Shown here piece after piece: positions 8,907 to 17,563 of a stretch of DNA of 64,000 bases. The number at the start of each line of letters is the position of its first letter. Positions within the stretch are counted from its first letter, which is position 1. Source of the DNA: Hyphomicrobiales bacterium. Its GTDB lineage: Bacteria > Pseudomonadota > Alphaproteobacteria > Rhizobiales > Xanthobacteraceae. The notes beneath the pieces are model-generated. The model saw nothing but the letters and a program-made list of their open reading frames with translations. It was not told the origin of the DNA and did no database searches. The DNA lies in the NCBI GenBank assembly GCA_017305715.1, contig JAFKKG010000018.1, forward strand, positions 186,001-250,000, in the 5' to 3' direction. The translations under genes were made by a program, and so were the position numbers.

Positions 8907-8960
8907 AGTGCATCCTCGTCAGCCTATGCACCGACTTTCCCAATTCACATGTGATCTCAC

Positions 8961-10607
8961 GTGAACCGTTCCGCCCCCGCCGGACGGATCGCCACAACGA
9001 TCGCGGTCATGACCGCGGCTGCCGTCGCAGCTCCCGTCATCTCCGTCATCGTGCTGGCAATGAATCCCGCCCCCGATCTGTGGCGGGACCTGATCGCCTA
9101 TGTGCTGCCGCGCGCGATGCTCGATACCGCGCTGTTGCTGTTCGGCGTCGGCGCGCTGGCGCTGACGCTTGGCGCCGGCACGGCATGGCTGATCTCGCTG
9201 CATGAATTTCCCGGCCGCGCGCTGTTGCTGTGGCTGATGCCGCTGCCGCTGGCGATCCCGACCTATATCGCAGCCTATGTCTATGCCGACCTGTTCGAGC
9301 CGCTCGGCCTCGTCCATCGCACGCTGGCGATCTGGCTGCCGCTGCGCGACGCGGTCGCGTTGCTCCCCAATCTGCGTTCGATGCCGGGCGCGATCATCGT
9401 CATCGGCCTCGTGCTCTACCCTTACGTCTATCTGTCGGCGCGGACCATGTTCCAGTTCCAGAGCGCCGAATTCGCCGAGGCCGCGCGCACCCTCGGCGCC
9501 AGCCGCTTGCAGATCTTCCTGCGCGTCTCGCTGCCGATGGCGCGGCCGGCGCTGGCGGTCGGCCTCGCGCTGGTATCGCTGGAAACGCTGAACGACATCG
9601 GCGCCAGCGAATATCTCGGCGTCCGGACGCTGACCGTGTCGGTCTTCACGACCTGGCTCAACCGCGGCAGCCTCGCCGGTGCCGCGCAATTGTCCTGCTT
9701 CATGCTGGCGATCGTGGCCGGGCTGATCGCGATCGAACGTTACGGCCGCCGAAATGTCGCAACCGAATTCTCCGCCGAAAGCCCGCGCCTGACGCCGCGC
9801 ACGCGCCTTCACGGCGGCAAGGGCTGGTGGGCGTTCGCCGCCTGCCTCACCCCGGTGTTGTTTGGTTTCATCGTGCCGGTGCTGTTCCTGCTGCAGCAGA
9901 GTTTCAAGCGCGGGCTGCTGGCCAATTTCGACATGTCGCTGGGCCGCGATGCCTTCAACTCGGTGGCGTTTGCAACGCTGGCAACGCTGATCGCGCTCGC
10001 GCTCGGCTTTGCCACCATCCTGGCCTGGCGCTGGCGGCCGAATCCGCTGCGGCTCGTTGCGATGAACATTTCGCAAACCGGCTACGCGCTGCCCGGCCTC
10101 GTGCTGGCGCTCGGGCTGCTGACGCCGGTGCTGGCGATCGACAACGGCCTGAGCGCGCTGGCCGGATGGCTCGGAAGGTCGCTGCCGGGTCTGATCCTGG
10201 TCGGCTCGGGTGCCGCCGTCGTGATCGCTTACGTCCTCCGCTTCCTCGCGGTGCCGACCGGGCTGATCAAGGCCGGCTTCGAACGCATTCCGCGCGATTA
10301 CGATGACAGTGCCCGCGCCGCCGGCGCCGGCCAGGCCACCACGATGCGGCTGATCCATCTGCCGCTGCTCCGGCCGGCGATGCTGGGCGCCGTCATCATC
10401 GTGTTCGTGGACTGCCTGAAGGAATTGCCGGCAACCTTGCTGCTGCGGCCGCTCAACGTGGATACGCTGGCAACCTCGATCTACCAGTTCGCCAGCCGCG
10501 GCAGTTTTGAAGACGGCGCACTCGCAGCCCTCCTGATCGTCGCCGCCAGCATCGGCCCGGTGGCGTGGCTGACCCGGTTTTCCGACGTGCCGTCAGGGCC
10601 GGCGTAG
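8961..10607 (+). CDS. Fe(3+) ABC transporter permease, fused two-domain type (548 aa)
   Basis: About twelve hydrophobic segments arranged as two homologous BPD_transp_1 halves, as in FbpB/AfuB. The first ABC-contact (EAA) loop is EAARTLGASRLQIFLRVSLP near residue 175, and the second (DDSARAAGAGQATTMRLIHL) is near residue 450. The start is GTG 8961; the next in-frame Met codons lie inside the first membrane segment. It would form the channel for iron delivered by the protein at 7704. No ATPase gene follows (the next gene is a convergent LysR), so the nucleotide-binding subunit must be encoded elsewhere. Confidence 0.85.
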   Translation: MNRSAPAGRIATTIAVMTAAAVAAPVISVIVLAMNPAPDLWRDLIAYVLPRAMLDTALLLFGVGALALTLGAGTAWLISLHEFPGRALLLWLMPLPLAIPTYIAAYVYADLFEPLGLVHRTLAIWLPLRDAVALLPNLRSMPGAIIVIGLVLYPYVYLSARTMFQFQSAEFAEAARTLGASRLQIFLRVSLPMARPALAVGLALVSLETLNDIGASEYLGVRTLTVSVFTTWLNRGSLAGAAQLSCFMLAIVAGLIAIERYGRRNVATEFSAESPRLTPRTRLHGGKGWWAFAACLTPVLFGFIVPVLFLLQQSFKRGLLANFDMSLGRDAFNSVAFATLATLIALALGFATILAWRWRPNPLRLVAMNISQTGYALPGLVLALGLLTPVLAIDNGLSALAGWLGRSLPGLILVGSGAAVVIAYVLRFLAVPTGLIKAGFERIPRDYDDSARAAGAGQATTMRLIHLPLLRPAMLGAVIIVFVDCLKELPATLLLRPLNVDTLATSIYQFASRGSFEDGALAALLIVAASIGPVAWLTRFSDVPSGPA

Positions 10608-10618
10608 AGCGGGCGCCG

Positions 10619-11515
10619 TCACGGCATCGAGAATTGCCCCGAACGCTTGATCAGCAGGTCCAGAAAGCTTCGCGCCCGAAGCGACATCCAGTGCGTCTCG
10701 GGATAGACGGCATGCAGCGGCAACGCCGCGATCGAAAAATCCGGCAGCAGGTTTTCCAGTTGGCCGCTGCGAATTCCCGCGACCGCGCTCCATTCGGGCA
10801 GGATGGCGATGCCAAGATGGTGCATGACCGCGCCTTCCATCGCGTCGGCATCATCCACCAGAAGCGGACCGTTGATCGACGCGACGTGGCGGCCGTGCTC
10901 GGATTCGAAAATCCAGTCATTGGCGGATGGCAGCCGCGAATAGACGATGCACTGATGTGCATTGAGATCCTCGGGCGCGCGCGGGATCGGACGGCCCGCG
11001 AGATAGCCCGGCGTCGCCACCAGATAGCGCCGCACCGTGCCGAGCCGCCTTGCGACCAGCGTGCTCGACTCGAGTTCGCCGATCCGCAGCGCCAGTTCGA
11101 TGCCTTCTTCGACGAGATTGACGAAGCGCTCGCTGAAGCGGACGTCGAGCCGGACTCCCTGATAGGTCCGGGCATATTCCGCAATGACCGGCATCAGATA
11201 GCGCCGGCCGAACGATGAGGGCACGCTGATCCTGAGTGTGCCGCTGGGCCGCAGCGAATTCTCCTCGACGTTGACCCGCGCCAGATCGAAGCTGCCGAGG
11301 ATCTGGCGCGCCAGATCGTAGATGCGGTGGCCTTCGGGGGTGGGCTTGAGTTTGCGCGTCGAGCGAAAGAACAACTGCGAGCCGAACTCGCTTTCCAGCA
11401 ACGCGATCCGCTTGCTCACGGCAGGCTGGCCGATTCCCAGCTCATTGGCCGCGACGGAAAAGCTGCCGCCCTCCAGCGCGCGAACAAACGCCCGCAGACA
11501 GTCGATCCGGTCCAT
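10619..11515 (-). CDS. LysR-family regulator of the divergent monooxygenase operon (298 aa)
   Basis: N-terminal winged helix-turn-helix (MDRIDCLRAFVRALEGGSFS ... ELGIGQPAVSKRIALLESEF), then a LysR substrate-binding domain (RPSGTLRISVPSSFGRRYLM). The length is normal for the family. It is divergent from the flavoprotein monooxygenase gene at 11639 with a 123-bp shared control region that contains a T-N11-A type palindrome (11522-11536). The usual role would be an inducer-dependent activator of that operon and repressor of itself. The effector is unknown. Its 3' end comes within 11 bp of the convergent iron permease gene. Confidence 0.85.
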   Translation of the reverse strand: MDRIDCLRAFVRALEGGSFSVAANELGIGQPAVSKRIALLESEFGSQLFFRSTRKLKPTPEGHRIYDLARQILGSFDLARVNVEENSLRPSGTLRISVPSSFGRRYLMPVIAEYARTYQGVRLDVRFSERFVNLVEEGIELALRIGELESSTLVARRLGTVRRYLVATPGYLAGRPIPRAPEDLNAHQCIVYSRLPSANDWIFESEHGRHVASINGPLLVDDADAMEGAVMHHLGIAILPEWSAVAGIRSGQLENLLPDFSIAALPLHAVYPETHWMSLRARSFLDLLIKRSGQFSMP

Positions 11516-11521
11516 CCATTA

Positions 11522-11536
11522 ATTCCCAACAGGAAT
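11522..11536. promoter_or_regulatory. LysR-type operator candidate ATTCCCAACAGGAAT
   Basis: Perfect 5-bp arms ATTCC / GGAAT around CAACA give the T-N11-A pattern bound by LysR-type regulators. It lies 7 bp upstream of the LysR start codon and about 100 bp upstream of the monooxygenase start, fitting an autorepression/activation site. An overlapping, weaker palindrome (AGGAATAGATCATATCCT, 11531-11548) could be the second subsite. No footprint or motif score was available. Confidence 0.45.
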
Positions 11537-11638
11537 AGATCATATCCTATCCATTCCATATTCAACGGGCAAGTTGCTGGCTAGGTTATGCGCAACAACG
11601 GGAGGGACGCTCCCGGACCATCCACAGGGGAGGCGGAC

Positions 11639-12889
11639 ATGAGACGGCATATCGGAATCGTCGGGGCTGGAATCGCCGGCCTGCATCTGGCGCTCTATCT
11701 CCAGAAACACGGCCTCGACGCCACGCTGATCACCGATCGCGCGCCGGACGATTACCGCGGCATCCGCCTGCTCAACACGGTCGCCCATCACCACGTGACC
11801 ATCGCGCGCGAAGATTATCTCGGCGTCAATCACTGGAACGATCCGAAACATCACTATTACTACCACGACCATTTCTTCAATTTCCCAGAGCCGATCCGCT
11901 TCCGCGGTTACTTCTCGCGGCCCAGCCGCGCCGTCGACTACCGGATCTACCTGCCGGTGCTGATGAAGGATTTTGCGGATCGCGGCGGCAAGATCGAGTA
12001 TCGCCGCATCGACGAAGCCGATATCGCGCCGCTGGTCAGCCGCTTCGACCTGCTCGTGGTCTCCACCGGCAAGGGTCCGCTCGGCCAGTTGTTCTCCTAC
12101 CGGCCGGAGCACTCGCCCTATTCGCAGCCGCAACGCCGGCTTTGCGTCGGCCTCTATTCCGGCGTGCGCGAACCGGATCCGATGAACGTGACGCTGTCGG
12201 TTTCGCCCGGCCATGGCGAGATGATCGTCATTCCCACCATCACCTTCGACGGTATCGCCAGTGCGCTGTTGATGGAGAACGTCCCCGGCGGCGACATGGA
12301 GGAATTGGCGACGCTGAACTATGAGGCCGATCGGGCGCATTTCCTGCGCACGGTGCTGGCCAAGCTCGAGAAGCATCATCCGACCACATACGACCGGATC
12401 GACACCGCGCGCTTCGACCTCGCACAGCCGCTGGACCTCCTGCAAGGTGGCGTCGTGCCGACGGTCCGCAACACGGTCGTACAATTCGACGGCGGCAAAT
12501 GCGCCATCGCGCTCGGCGACGTCCATTCCGTGGTCGATCCGATGATGGGACAGGGCGCCAACGTCGCGTCCTACGCGGCATTCGTCCTCGGCGAGGAAAT
12601 CGTCCATGCCGACGTGCTCGACGCGCGTTTCTGCGAGAAAGTGGATATCAAGCGGCAGGACCGGGTGCTGGCCGCGGCGCGCTGGACCAACATCATGCTG
12701 CAGCCGCCCTCGGAGGCCCTCGGCATGCTGATCGGCACGATGAGCCAGAACCAGGCGCTGGCCGACGAATTCACCGAGAATTTCAACTATCCGGACCAGC
12801 AATGGGACCGCGTCGCCTCGGCGGAGCGCATTCATGCCTGGATCGACCGCAAGTCGGCACCTGCGGCACCGGTACGGGCCACCGCGTAA
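11639..12889 (+). CDS. FAD-dependent monooxygenase, styrene/indole monooxygenase (StyA-like) family (416 aa)
   Basis: The Rossmann FAD motif HIGIVGAGIAGLHLALYLQK is at the N-terminus (G-x-G-x-x-G). The central region binds substrate, and the C-terminal FAD segment ALGDVHSVVDPMMGQGANVA (G-D-x6-P) is near residue 305. The fold, length and partnership with a separate flavin reductase match group E flavoprotein monooxygenases such as StyA, which epoxidise styrene or indole using FADH2 supplied by StyB. ATG 11639 is chosen because GGGGAGG precedes it and the FAD motif starts at residue 4. It is first in an operon with the EthD-like gene (12901) and the reductase (13202). The true substrate is unknown. 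Confidence 0.8.
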   Translation: MRRHIGIVGAGIAGLHLALYLQKHGLDATLITDRAPDDYRGIRLLNTVAHHHVTIAREDYLGVNHWNDPKHHYYYHDHFFNFPEPIRFRGYFSRPSRAVDYRIYLPVLMKDFADRGGKIEYRRIDEADIAPLVSRFDLLVVSTGKGPLGQLFSYRPEHSPYSQPQRRLCVGLYSGVREPDPMNVTLSVSPGHGEMIVIPTITFDGIASALLMENVPGGDMEELATLNYEADRAHFLRTVLAKLEKHHPTTYDRIDTARFDLAQPLDLLQGGVVPTVRNTVVQFDGGKCAIALGDVHSVVDPMMGQGANVASYAAFVLGEEIVHADVLDARFCEKVDIKRQDRVLAAARWTNIMLQPPSEALGMLIGTMSQNQALADEFTENFNYPDQQWDRVASAERIHAWIDRKSAPAAPVRATA

Positions 12890-12900
12890 GGACATCATCG

Positions 12901-13200
12901 ATGCATTGCCTGACCGTCACCTATCCGGCGCCGGCCGACGCCGGCAAGTTCAAGGCCTACTACGTGGCGACCCACCTGCCGCTGGCAAGGCAATTGCCCG
13001 GTCTCACATCATGCAGCTTCGCCTATCCGGAGCCGCTCGGCCCGGCCGAGGTGCCGTTCTGCATCTTTCAGGCCTGGTTCGCCGATCAGCCGGCAATGTT
13101 CGCAGCGCTGCAATCGGACATCGGAAAGCAGGTTGCGGCGGACGTTCCGAACTATTCGCCGCTCGGCGCGACGCTGTTTCATTTTCCGGTCGGAGCATGA
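12901..13200 (+). CDS. EthD-like small protein in a monooxygenase operon (99 aa)
   Basis: Short ferredoxin-like alpha/beta protein (MHCLTVTYPAPADAGKFKAY, then YVATHLPLARQLPG) resembling EthD-domain proteins, where a K/F-x-x-Y-x-x-x-H-x-P-L-A motif is typical. EthD proteins accompany oxygenase systems and some members catalyse cyclisation or epoxide-related rearrangements. It lies between the monooxygenase and its reductase with 11 bp and 1 bp gaps, so it is almost certainly co-expressed and probably handles the monooxygenase product. The precise chemistry cannot be read from sequence. Confidence 0.7.
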   Translation: MHCLTVTYPAPADAGKFKAYYVATHLPLARQLPGLTSCSFAYPEPLGPAEVPFCIFQAWFADQPAMFAALQSDIGKQVAADVPNYSPLGATLFHFPVGA

Positions 13201-13201
13201 G

Positions 13202-13687
13202 ATGCAGCGTGCCGATCCGCTCGCTTTCCGTCAGGCCGCGTCGCGCTTTGCGACCGGGGTTGCGGTCGTCACCGCGTTTGACCGGCAGGGCGAGGTCTGC
13301 GGCATGACCGCCAACAGCTTCGTCACCATCAGCCTTGCGCCGCCGACCGTGCTGGTCTCGGTCCGGCCGGGAAGGACGCACGAGGCGATATCCGAAAGCC
13401 GGCGTTACGGCGTCAACGTCCTGCCGCAGGACGGCAAAGGACTATCGCGGCATTTCGCCGGTCATCCCGCCACCGGTATGCGGCCCGGCTGCGAAATCGC
13501 GCAAGGCTTGCCGCGACTATCGGACTGCGTCGCCTTCTTCGCCTGCGAGGTGACCCGGATGATCGACGTCAGCGACCACACGCTGTTCATCGCCGAAGTA
13601 TCGAAATGCGATTACTGCGACGATCTTCCGCTGGTGTTCTTTTCCAGCCGCTATCATCTCGGTCCCGGACTTCCGGTCGACCATTGA
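13202..13687 (+). CDS. Flavin reductase of the monooxygenase system, StyB/HpaC-like (161 aa)
   Basis: Flavin_Reduct-fold protein: FRQAASRFATGVAVVTAFDR, GMTANSFVTISLAPPTVLVS (flavin-binding loop) and ISESRRYGVNVLP are family hallmarks. It reduces FAD or FMN with NAD(P)H and passes the reduced flavin by diffusion to the oxygenase at 11639. The length is typical. It starts 1 bp after the EthD-like stop, the last gene of the operon. A palindromic repeat follows from 13722. Confidence 0.85.
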   Translation: MQRADPLAFRQAASRFATGVAVVTAFDRQGEVCGMTANSFVTISLAPPTVLVSVRPGRTHEAISESRRYGVNVLPQDGKGLSRHFAGHPATGMRPGCEIAQGLPRLSDCVAFFACEVTRMIDVSDHTLFIAEVSKCDYCDDLPLVFFSSRYHLGPGLPVDH

Positions 13688-13721
13688 CGGCGCGCGCTCG
13701 CGCGGCACGCGACAAGTCAAC

Positions 13722-13826
13722 CCTCATGGTGAGGAGGCGCTTCTTCAGCGCCGTCTCGAACCATGAGGCCGCAGACGGCCTGCATCCTTCGAGACGCGGC
13801 GCAGGCGCCACTCCTCAGGATGCGGG
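13722..13826. repeat. Interspersed palindromic repeat between convergent genes
   Basis: Two stem-loop blocks: CCTCATGGT (13722) pairs with ACCATGAGG (13760-13768) enclosing GGCGC/GCGCC arms, and CATCCTTCGAGACG pairs loosely with CTCAGGATG at the right end. The CCTCATGGTGAGGAG and CCTTCGAGACGC wording is characteristic of a very common intergenic repeat in Bradyrhizobium and Rhodopseudomonas (from memory). It sits between the convergent flavin reductase and CoA-transferase genes, a typical place, and may act as a bidirectional transcription stop. Confidence 0.7.
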
Positions 13827-13851
13827 TCTCACGCTATGCCTCAGCTTGAAC

Positions 13852-14502
13852 TCAAGCGTTCTTCAACGCCACCCGAAACTCGGCTTCGGTCTTGGACTTG
13901 ACTTCGTCCAGCGTGACGCCGTCGGCGAGTTCGATCAGCGCCATGCCGTCCTTGCCGTGCTTGTCGATGGTGAAGACGGCGAGATCCGTCACCACCATGT
14001 CGACGACCTTCTCGCCGGTCAGCGGCAGGTTGCACTTCTTCAGCAGCTTCGGGCCGTCCTTGGCGGAATGCTCCATCACCACGACGACGCGCTTGACGCC
14101 GGCGACGAGGTCCATCGCGCCGCCCATGCCCTTGACCATCTTGCCGGGGATCATCCAGTTGGCAAGGTCGCCATTCTGCGCCACCTGCATCGCGCCGAGG
14201 ATCGACAGATCGATATGCCCGCCGCGCACCATGCCGAAGGATTCGGCGCTGGAGAAATAGCTGGTGTCCGGCAGTTCGCTCACCGTCTGCTTGCCGGCGT
14301 TGATGAGGTCGGCGTCTTCCTCGCCCTCATAGGGGAACGGGCCCATGCCGAGCATGCCATTCTCGCTCTGCAGGCTGACGTCGATGCCGTCGGGGATGAA
14401 GTTCGAAACCAGCGTCGGAATGCCGATGCCGAGATTGACGTAATAACCGTCGCGCAACTCCTTGGCGGCACGAGCGGCCATCTGTTCACGGGTCCAGGCC
14501 AT
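13852..14502 (-). CDS. scoB: 3-oxoacid CoA-transferase subunit B (216 aa)
   Basis: Begins [20 protein letters not shown], followed by [19 protein letters not shown], then the catalytic-loop region [14 protein letters not shown] in which the Glu of SENG forms the CoA-thioester intermediate. The C-terminal [20 protein letters not shown] is also conserved. With subunit A (14535-15242) it transfers CoA from succinyl-CoA to acetoacetate or a 3-oxoadipate-like acid. It starts 33 bp after the scoA stop in the same direction. ScoAB and PcaIJ are similar; with no beta-ketoadipate genes nearby, the acetoacetate-type activity is favoured. Confidence 0.9.
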   Translation of the reverse strand: MAWTREQMAARAAKELRDGYYVNLGIGIPTLVSNFIPDGIDVSLQSENGMLGMGPFPYEGEEDADLINAGKQTVSELPDTSYFSSAESFGMVRGGHIDLSILGAMQVAQNGDLANWMIPGKMVKGMGGAMDLVAGVKRVVVVMEHSAKDGPKLLKKCNLPLTGEKVVDMVVTDLAVFTIDKHGKDGMALIELADGVTLDEVKSKTEAEFRVALKNA

Positions 14503-14534
14503 GGGGCTTTCCTGCTGATAAGAGTTGAGTTGGA

Positions 14535-15242
14535 TTACGCTGCGGGACGCGGGCGGGTGTTGCGGAACTCGATCCGCTTCTTGCCGGTGCCGACCTCGAT
14601 GATGCGCTTGACGAAAATGCCGGGGGTATGGATGTGATCCGGGTCGATCTCGCCGGCCGGCACCAGATGCTCGACCTCGGCGATCGTGACCTTGGCGGCG
14701 GTCGCCATCATCGGGTTAAAATTGCGCGCGGTCTTGCGATAGACCAGGTTGCCGGCGGTATCGCCCTTCCAGGCATGGACGATGGCAAGGTCGGCGAACA
14801 GGCCGCGTTCCATGATGTATTTCTCGCCGTCGAATTCCTTCACTTCCTTGCCCTCGGCGATCAGCGTGCCGACGCCGGTCTTGGTGTAGAAGGCCGGAAT
14901 ACCGGCGCCGCCGGCGCGAATGCGCTCGGCCAGGGTGCCCTGCGGGTTGAATTCGAGTTCCAGCTCGCCGGCCAGATATTGCTGGGCGAACAGCTTGTTC
15001 TCGCCGACATAGGACGAGATCATCTTTTTGATCTGCCGCGTCTCCAGCAGGCGGCTGAGCCCGATGCCGTCGACGCCGGCGTTGTTGGAGATCACGGTGA
15101 GGTTTTTCACGCCCGAATCGCGGATCGCGTCCGACAGGGTCTCGGCGATACCGCAAAGACCAAAACCGCCCGACATGATCATCATGCCGTCCTTGAGAAC
15201 GCCATCGAGTGCCGATTTGGCGTCGGGGTAAACCTTTTTCAT
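14535..15242 (-). CDS. scoA: 3-oxoacid CoA-transferase subunit A (235 aa)
   Basis: [20 protein letters not shown] opens the subunit; [20 protein letters not shown] is the G-G-F-G-x-x-G CoA-binding motif, and [15 protein letters not shown] follows. The length is typical. ATG 15242 starts just at the conserved N-terminus; an in-frame extension upstream has no homology. It is first in the scoAB operon, whose promoter must lie in the 235 bp shared with the divergent AsmA-like gene. Confidence 0.9.
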   Translation of the reverse strand: MKKVYPDAKSALDGVLKDGMMIMSGGFGLCGIAETLSDAIRDSGVKNLTVISNNAGVDGIGLSRLLETRQIKKMISSYVGENKLFAQQYLAGELELEFNPQGTLAERIRAGGAGIPAFYTKTGVGTLIAEGKEVKEFDGEKYIMERGLFADLAIVHAWKGDTAGNLVYRKTARNFNPMMATAAKVTIAEVEHLVPAGEIDPDHIHTPGIFVKRIIEVGTGKKRIEFRNTRPRPAA

Positions 15243-15477
15243 CGCGATATGACCTGATGGAGGGAGGGGCCTAAGGCCGGCATTATCAGGGATTATTAGG
15301 CGAAATCTTCGCACTGCGTCAATGCGCGCCCATCCGGACCATCGGCCACGGTCCATCCCGCCAGGATGGCCTTGAAAGCGTCAAGAAAACCCTTCAAGTT
15401 GCGTGGGTTGGCACGGGCCTACCCATGCACCGCCGCCCCGGGCAACCAAAAACCTTCGACCCCAACCCGATCCGGAT

Positions 15478-17415
15478 ATGTCTTTGACGATGGCCCAAGG
15501 AATGAAGCGCCTGGGGATGCCGATAGCGGCGTTTCTCGGCTTGGCTTTGATCGGCCTGATCGGCACCTCCTGGTTCCTGAACCGGGACGCGCTCCGCCAG
15601 GCGGTCGAGGCGCAGATCCGCGCCGTCACCGGGCTCGAACTGGTCGTGGGGGGCGCGATCGACGTCTCGGTATTTCCCGGCAGCTATGTCAGCTTCCATG
15701 ATGTCCGGCTGAAGGGCGGCGGCACCGTCGACCCCGCGCTGCAGGTCGACGTGCTGACCGCGAATTTGCGCCTGCTGCCGCTGTTGCTGCGGCGGTTCGA
15801 GATCGCCGACGTCATGATGCTGCGGCCGCGCATCCGCGTCATCAGGGACGGCAATGGCGAGAGCAACTGGACGCCGTTCGTCGAGACCATCGCGCGCGCC
15901 ATGAAGCCCGGCGCCGAGCATCAGGTGTCGTTCTCGGAGATCCGGATCCAGGACGGCGTGCTCAATTACGAGGACGCCGGCAACCACGTCACCGAGACGC
16001 TGGGCGATATCGACCTGTCGCTGGCCTGGCCCTCGATCTCGCGTTCGTTCGCCGCCACCGGGCAATTCGACTGGCGCGGCGAGCGCGTCGACGGCTCGAT
16101 CAGCGCCAGCGACTTCGTCGCCGTATTGTCCGGCGATCGCTCCGGCATGAAGGCGCGGCTCGCCAGCGCGCCGCTGAAGCTGGCGTTCGACGGCACGCTG
16201 GCCAACCGCACCAGCATGATGATGGAAGGCACGGTCACGATCGACAGCCTGTCCCTCCGCAACGCGCTGCGCTGGATGGGACAGGCGCCGCCCGCCGGCG
16301 GCGGCTTCGGCCGCTTCGCGCTGAAGGCCCGCGCCAATGTCGTCGGCGCCTCGGTTGCCCTCACCAATGTCAATGTCGAACTCGACGGCAATGTCGCCGA
16401 GGGCGTCATGACGTTCGCCAATAATGGCCGCCAGACGCTGCAGGCGACGCTGGCCGCGGGCGCGCTGGATTTCACGCCCTACATCTCGACCTTCCGCCTG
16501 CTGGCGAGCGGCGCCCGCGACTGGAACCGGCAGTTGTTCGACCTGACCTCGCTGTCGACCACCGACCTCGACATGCGGCTGTCGGCCGCCAAGGTGACGG
16601 TCGGCCCGAGCAAACTCGGCCGCACCGCGTTCGGCGCCAATTTGCGCGGCGGCGCGCTCGCGCTGTCGATCGCCGAGGCGCAGATGTATGGCGGCATTGC
16701 CAAGGGCACGTTCAGCATCGCGCGCTCGGACGCGATCGCCGACGTCAAGGCCCAGTTCCAGTTCACCGACGTCGACCTGCAGGCCTGCGGATCCGAACTG
16801 TTCGGCATCAACAAGCTGACCGGCCGCGGCAATCTCAACGTCTCGCTGGTGGCCTCCGGCGCCAGCCCCTTCGGGCTCGTCACCTCGCTCGACGGCACCG
16901 CCACGCTGACCGGCCGCGACGGCGCGATCGCCGGCTTCAATGTCGAGCAATTGCTGAAGCGGCTGGAGCGACGGCCGCTGTCGGGTGGCGGCAATTTCCG
17001 CTCGGGATCGACGCCGTACGACACCCTGACCATGGCGGTGAAATTCAACGACGGCATCGCCACCGCCGAAGACGTCCGCGTCGAAGGCCCCGCCGCGCGC
17101 CTCAAGCTGACCGGCACCGCCTCGGTGCCGGCGCGCGAATACGACCTCAAGGGTGTCGCCAGCCTGACCACGGCGGCGAACGCCGGCCCCGGCTTCGACC
17201 TGCCCTTCGTGGTGCAGGGCCCCTGGGACGATCCGCTGGTGTTTCCCGATCCCGAAAGCCTGATCCGCCGCTCGCCCGGCGCAGCCCCGCTGCTGGATGC
17301 GGTGAAGGATCGCAAGACCCGCGATACGGTGCGGCAGGTGATCGAGCGGTTTACCGGCGGCGGCCCGCGGCCGGCTGCGCCGGCGACGGCGGATGAGGCC
17401 ACCAAGCCGAACTGA
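15478..17415 (+). CDS. AsmA-family envelope protein (645 aa)
   Basis: One N-terminal membrane anchor (PIAAFLGLALIGLIGTSWFL, about residues 12-31), then the AsmA signature: LRQAVEAQIRAVTGLELVVG, AIDVSVFPGSYVSFHDVRL and ANLRLLPLLLRRFEIADVML. A long repetitive beta-strand region follows, and the C-terminal AsmA_2 domain is recognisable from GRGNLNVSLVASGASPFGLV to TGVASVPAREYDLKG-type sequence. AsmA-like proteins form periplasmic bridges implicated in lipid transport and outer-membrane homeostasis. ATG 15478 precedes the anchor by a normal distance. It diverges from scoA. Confidence 0.8.
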   Translation: MSLTMAQGMKRLGMPIAAFLGLALIGLIGTSWFLNRDALRQAVEAQIRAVTGLELVVGGAIDVSVFPGSYVSFHDVRLKGGGTVDPALQVDVLTANLRLLPLLLRRFEIADVMMLRPRIRVIRDGNGESNWTPFVETIARAMKPGAEHQVSFSEIRIQDGVLNYEDAGNHVTETLGDIDLSLAWPSISRSFAATGQFDWRGERVDGSISASDFVAVLSGDRSGMKARLASAPLKLAFDGTLANRTSMMMEGTVTIDSLSLRNALRWMGQAPPAGGGFGRFALKARANVVGASVALTNVNVELDGNVAEGVMTFANNGRQTLQATLAAGALDFTPYISTFRLLASGARDWNRQLFDLTSLSTTDLDMRLSAAKVTVGPSKLGRTAFGANLRGGALALSIAEAQMYGGIAKGTFSIARSDAIADVKAQFQFTDVDLQACGSELFGINKLTGRGNLNVSLVASGASPFGLVTSLDGTATLTGRDGAIAGFNVEQLLKRLERRPLSGGGNFRSGSTPYDTLTMAVKFNDGIATAEDVRVEGPAARLKLTGTASVPAREYDLKGVASLTTAANAGPGFDLPFVVQGPWDDPLVFPDPESLIRRSPGAAPLLDAVKDRKTRDTVRQVIERFTGGGPRPAAPATADEATKPN

Positions 17416-17563
17416 CGCGTTCGCGTTGCTGACGTCGCGTACACGGCTCCTGACCGCATCTTCCTTGCGGAAGCTTTCCAGCGAAGCGGGCGCCGGTTCG
17501 CGTCAAGAAAACGCGTCAAGCTGAGAACCGAGACGTTTGCCAATCCAGACAGCGAGGCAGGCC

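Noticed and set aside
17470-17490. Small CTTCC-TTGC-GGAAG hairpin as terminator after the AsmA-like gene
   Set aside because: The stem is only five base pairs and is not followed by a T-run; too weak to call.
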